A DNA stretch of 64,000 bases. It comes from Crotophaga sulcirostris (taxonomy: Eukaryota; Chordata; Aves; Cuculiformes; Crotophagidae). Within the stretch, counting starts at the first letter, position 1. Each line of letters begins with the position of its first letter. The stretch is from NCBI GenBank assembly GCA_013397455.1, contig VYZB01000119.1:521701-585700 (forward strand), written 5' to 3'. The notes beneath the pieces were generated by a model that had not been told where the DNA came from, ran no database searches, and worked only from the letters and a program-made list of their open reading frames with translations. A program made the translations under genes and the position numbers. This document shows positions 62,207 through 64,000 of the stretch, piece by piece.

Positions 62207-64000
62207 GAGTAGCCAAAGGTATTGTGAAGTGGGTCAGGCAGGAAGATTTTTTTGAGTCATTTCCAGCGTCCTTTCCACATTGCTCCCCAGGCCACTCCAA
62301 AAGCTTTGTCTTGGCACATCATAAGAGCCCTTGGGTGGTTTGGCAACCAGATGAGTAATCATTTATCTTGTCCTAATAACCCTGCCTCCCATTACCAACT
62401 CCCAGCTTAAGCTTCTTTGCTGGCTGGGTGCATGTCCTGATGCTTGCTGAAGTGGTCACGTTGCCAGACAAATGTTTCAGCAGCCGCAATCTGACTCCAA
62501 TTGCTCTTGAAATCCCATTTACAGGATTTCCTCTCTACTTTGCAGGCAGACAGTCCTGAGCAATGTGTTTAGCTATTCAATAGGCTCTTCTGGTAGCTTT
62601 GCAGTGAAATGCAGCAGGAAAAGGGCAGGATGGCCTGCAATCCTAAAAACATTTGTGTTCCTCTGTGCTTCTCATTGATTCTACCGCTCAACTTCTCAGC
62701 AAGACTAAGCCTAAATACTCTATAGGTAGGGATCTCTCCTGCTCTGAAAAGGTTCTTAAGAGAACTGTAACTTGAAGGAACATCAATTTTTTTTTATCAT
62801 AGGAAAAAAGTTCTGGAGATGATCACCAATTCAGCACTTTTTTGAAGGTCACAAGCCTAAAATTGTTCAGGACTTATTTTTATTTCTAAGTTTTAGATAA
62901 TTTGAATGCATAATCAAATTCTTGTTTATATATAAAACTCAAATACCAAAAAAATAAAATTACATTTAGAAGTCTTGAAGCAAGTTGACTTTGTTTCCCC
63001 AAAAGTCTGTTAATGAGCAGAATATTGACATTTGCTTTACAAGTGAGCCTTTTTAACTTTGAGAGCTTGGTAACAGGATTTGTTTTTTAACTCTTCTGCC
63101 TTAACGCTTAATTTACCTGTGCAGCATCTTTAGTTTTCAGATGAAGCAGCAGTAAAGCGGTTGTCCTTTCTTGGGAAATTCTTCTGGCTGTTTCTTCATG
63201 GTGGCAGAGGGGGATGCAGGCTCCTTGAGGGAACACTTTGGGGTCCCTGCGTGAGTATTCAAAACGCTACGTGCCTTGCTCTGAACTGAACATGCAGGTG
63301 CTCAGGGCTCCATACCACCTCACACCCTTAGAAATCTTCTTCCATGCAGCTGGACAGAAGACTCATATTTTGAGTTTTGTTTTTTTTTCTGAAAAAGTTT
63401 ATTAACCATTTCTAAGCAAAGACCTGGCTGCATCCACATCCCACCGAGCATTCCCTGCCCATTGTCCAGTGGGACACCGAGCCCCACAATGCCATGAATC
63501 TTGTGGGAATCTGATAAAAACAGTGATGTGCCACAAGTGATGTGCTTTTAGAGGGTTATACTGGAGTCAGCAAGGTGTGATGCCAGCCAGAGGGGAACGG
63601 CTGTGCCCTGCTGCAGCCTGTCTCTAGTGGAACCAGTGCCTGGTCTTGTCTACTCGTATTTCCCAAACGTCCCTGTCACTTAAACATGGCAATTTAAAGA
63701 ATAACAGTCAGATGATTCTCAGTACCATCTGTCTAAACATTGCTTTTGCTAGGAAGTCAATTAAGCTATAGTTTTTCTTTGCAGAGAATGATAGCTGCAC
63801 TCTGATGAGAAATGCACTTGATAATTTAATAGGCATTTTGTCTTTTTTCTAACAAGCTGTGTTGATTTCTGAGTGGTCTCCTATTCACTAAAGGAGGAAA
63901 ATGAATGAACTGAAGTAAAACATTAGGAGATCCATTAATGTGAAGGATGTTTAATCTCTGCAAACTAAAAATAAAGCTTGTGAGCTGTTTGGTTTATTAG
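62207..64000. other. Unique sequence, no recognised gene
   Basis: About 1.8 kb, AT-rich at 62.8-63.1 kb. A 43-bp open segment (63208-63250) between a fair acceptor (ctgtttcttcatggtggcag) and a gtgagt donor is too short to support. Nothing else is seen up to the window end. Confidence 0.55.

Overview
The window looks like vertebrate nuclear DNA from a bird. The main evidence is at least seven copies of CR1 LINE 3' ends, most with the bird-style 3' tail and the 'ggttgga...gatgatctcagaggtcc' or 'gatgatcttaaaggtccc' signature. There is also a short hAT (Charlie-like) DNA transposon. No bacterial-type operon, CRISPR array, rRNA, tRNA or phage structure is visible, and species cannot be read from this sequence.

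The window is mostly intergenic or intronic. The longest open frames (185, 159, 154 and 147 codons) are near what chance gives in 64 kb. None resembles a protein family I can name, except the C-terminal pieces of CR1 ORF2. There is no CpG island or recognisable promoter. I therefore annotate no named host gene.

Layout: 1-2.5 kb unique; 2.52-2.73 kb hAT element with 8-bp target-site duplication; 2.7-6.3 kb unique; 6.27-6.56 kb CR1 (+); 6.6-12.7 kb unique, AT-rich in the middle, with a conserved-looking block near 11.9-12.1 kb; 12.74-13.25 kb CR1 (-), the longest of the young family; 13.3-28.7 kb unique, with exon-like segments at 13.84, 19.6 and 24.2 kb, a perfect 18-bp palindrome centred on CACGTG at 16.7 kb, a homeobox-site-rich block at 18.6 kb and an (AAT/AATA)n microsatellite at 26.85 kb; 28.72-29.05 kb CR1 (+); 31.04-31.12 kb CR1 fragment (-); 36.76-37.38 kb an older CR1 (+); 37.4-48.3 kb unique with simple repeats and a conserved-looking block at 47.5 kb; 48.27-48.50 kb CR1 (+); 48.5-58.3 kb unique with an exon-like 69-bp segment at 53.0 kb and a T12-G10 tract at 55.36 kb; 58.29-58.56 kb a third CR1 type (+); 58.6-64 kb unique, with a conserved-looking block at 60.1-60.3 kb and the longest open frame at 61.65-62.2 kb.

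The firmest results are the repeats. Five CR1 pieces share a variant 3' octamer (gatactgt in place of the usual ATTCTRTG type). Four of them differ by about one base each over the last ~110 bp, which implies recent CR1 activity. The exon-like segments and candidate regulatory blocks are inferences from splice-site quality, open frames and motif content, and are scored low. Introns in vertebrates carry many such pseudo-exons by chance.
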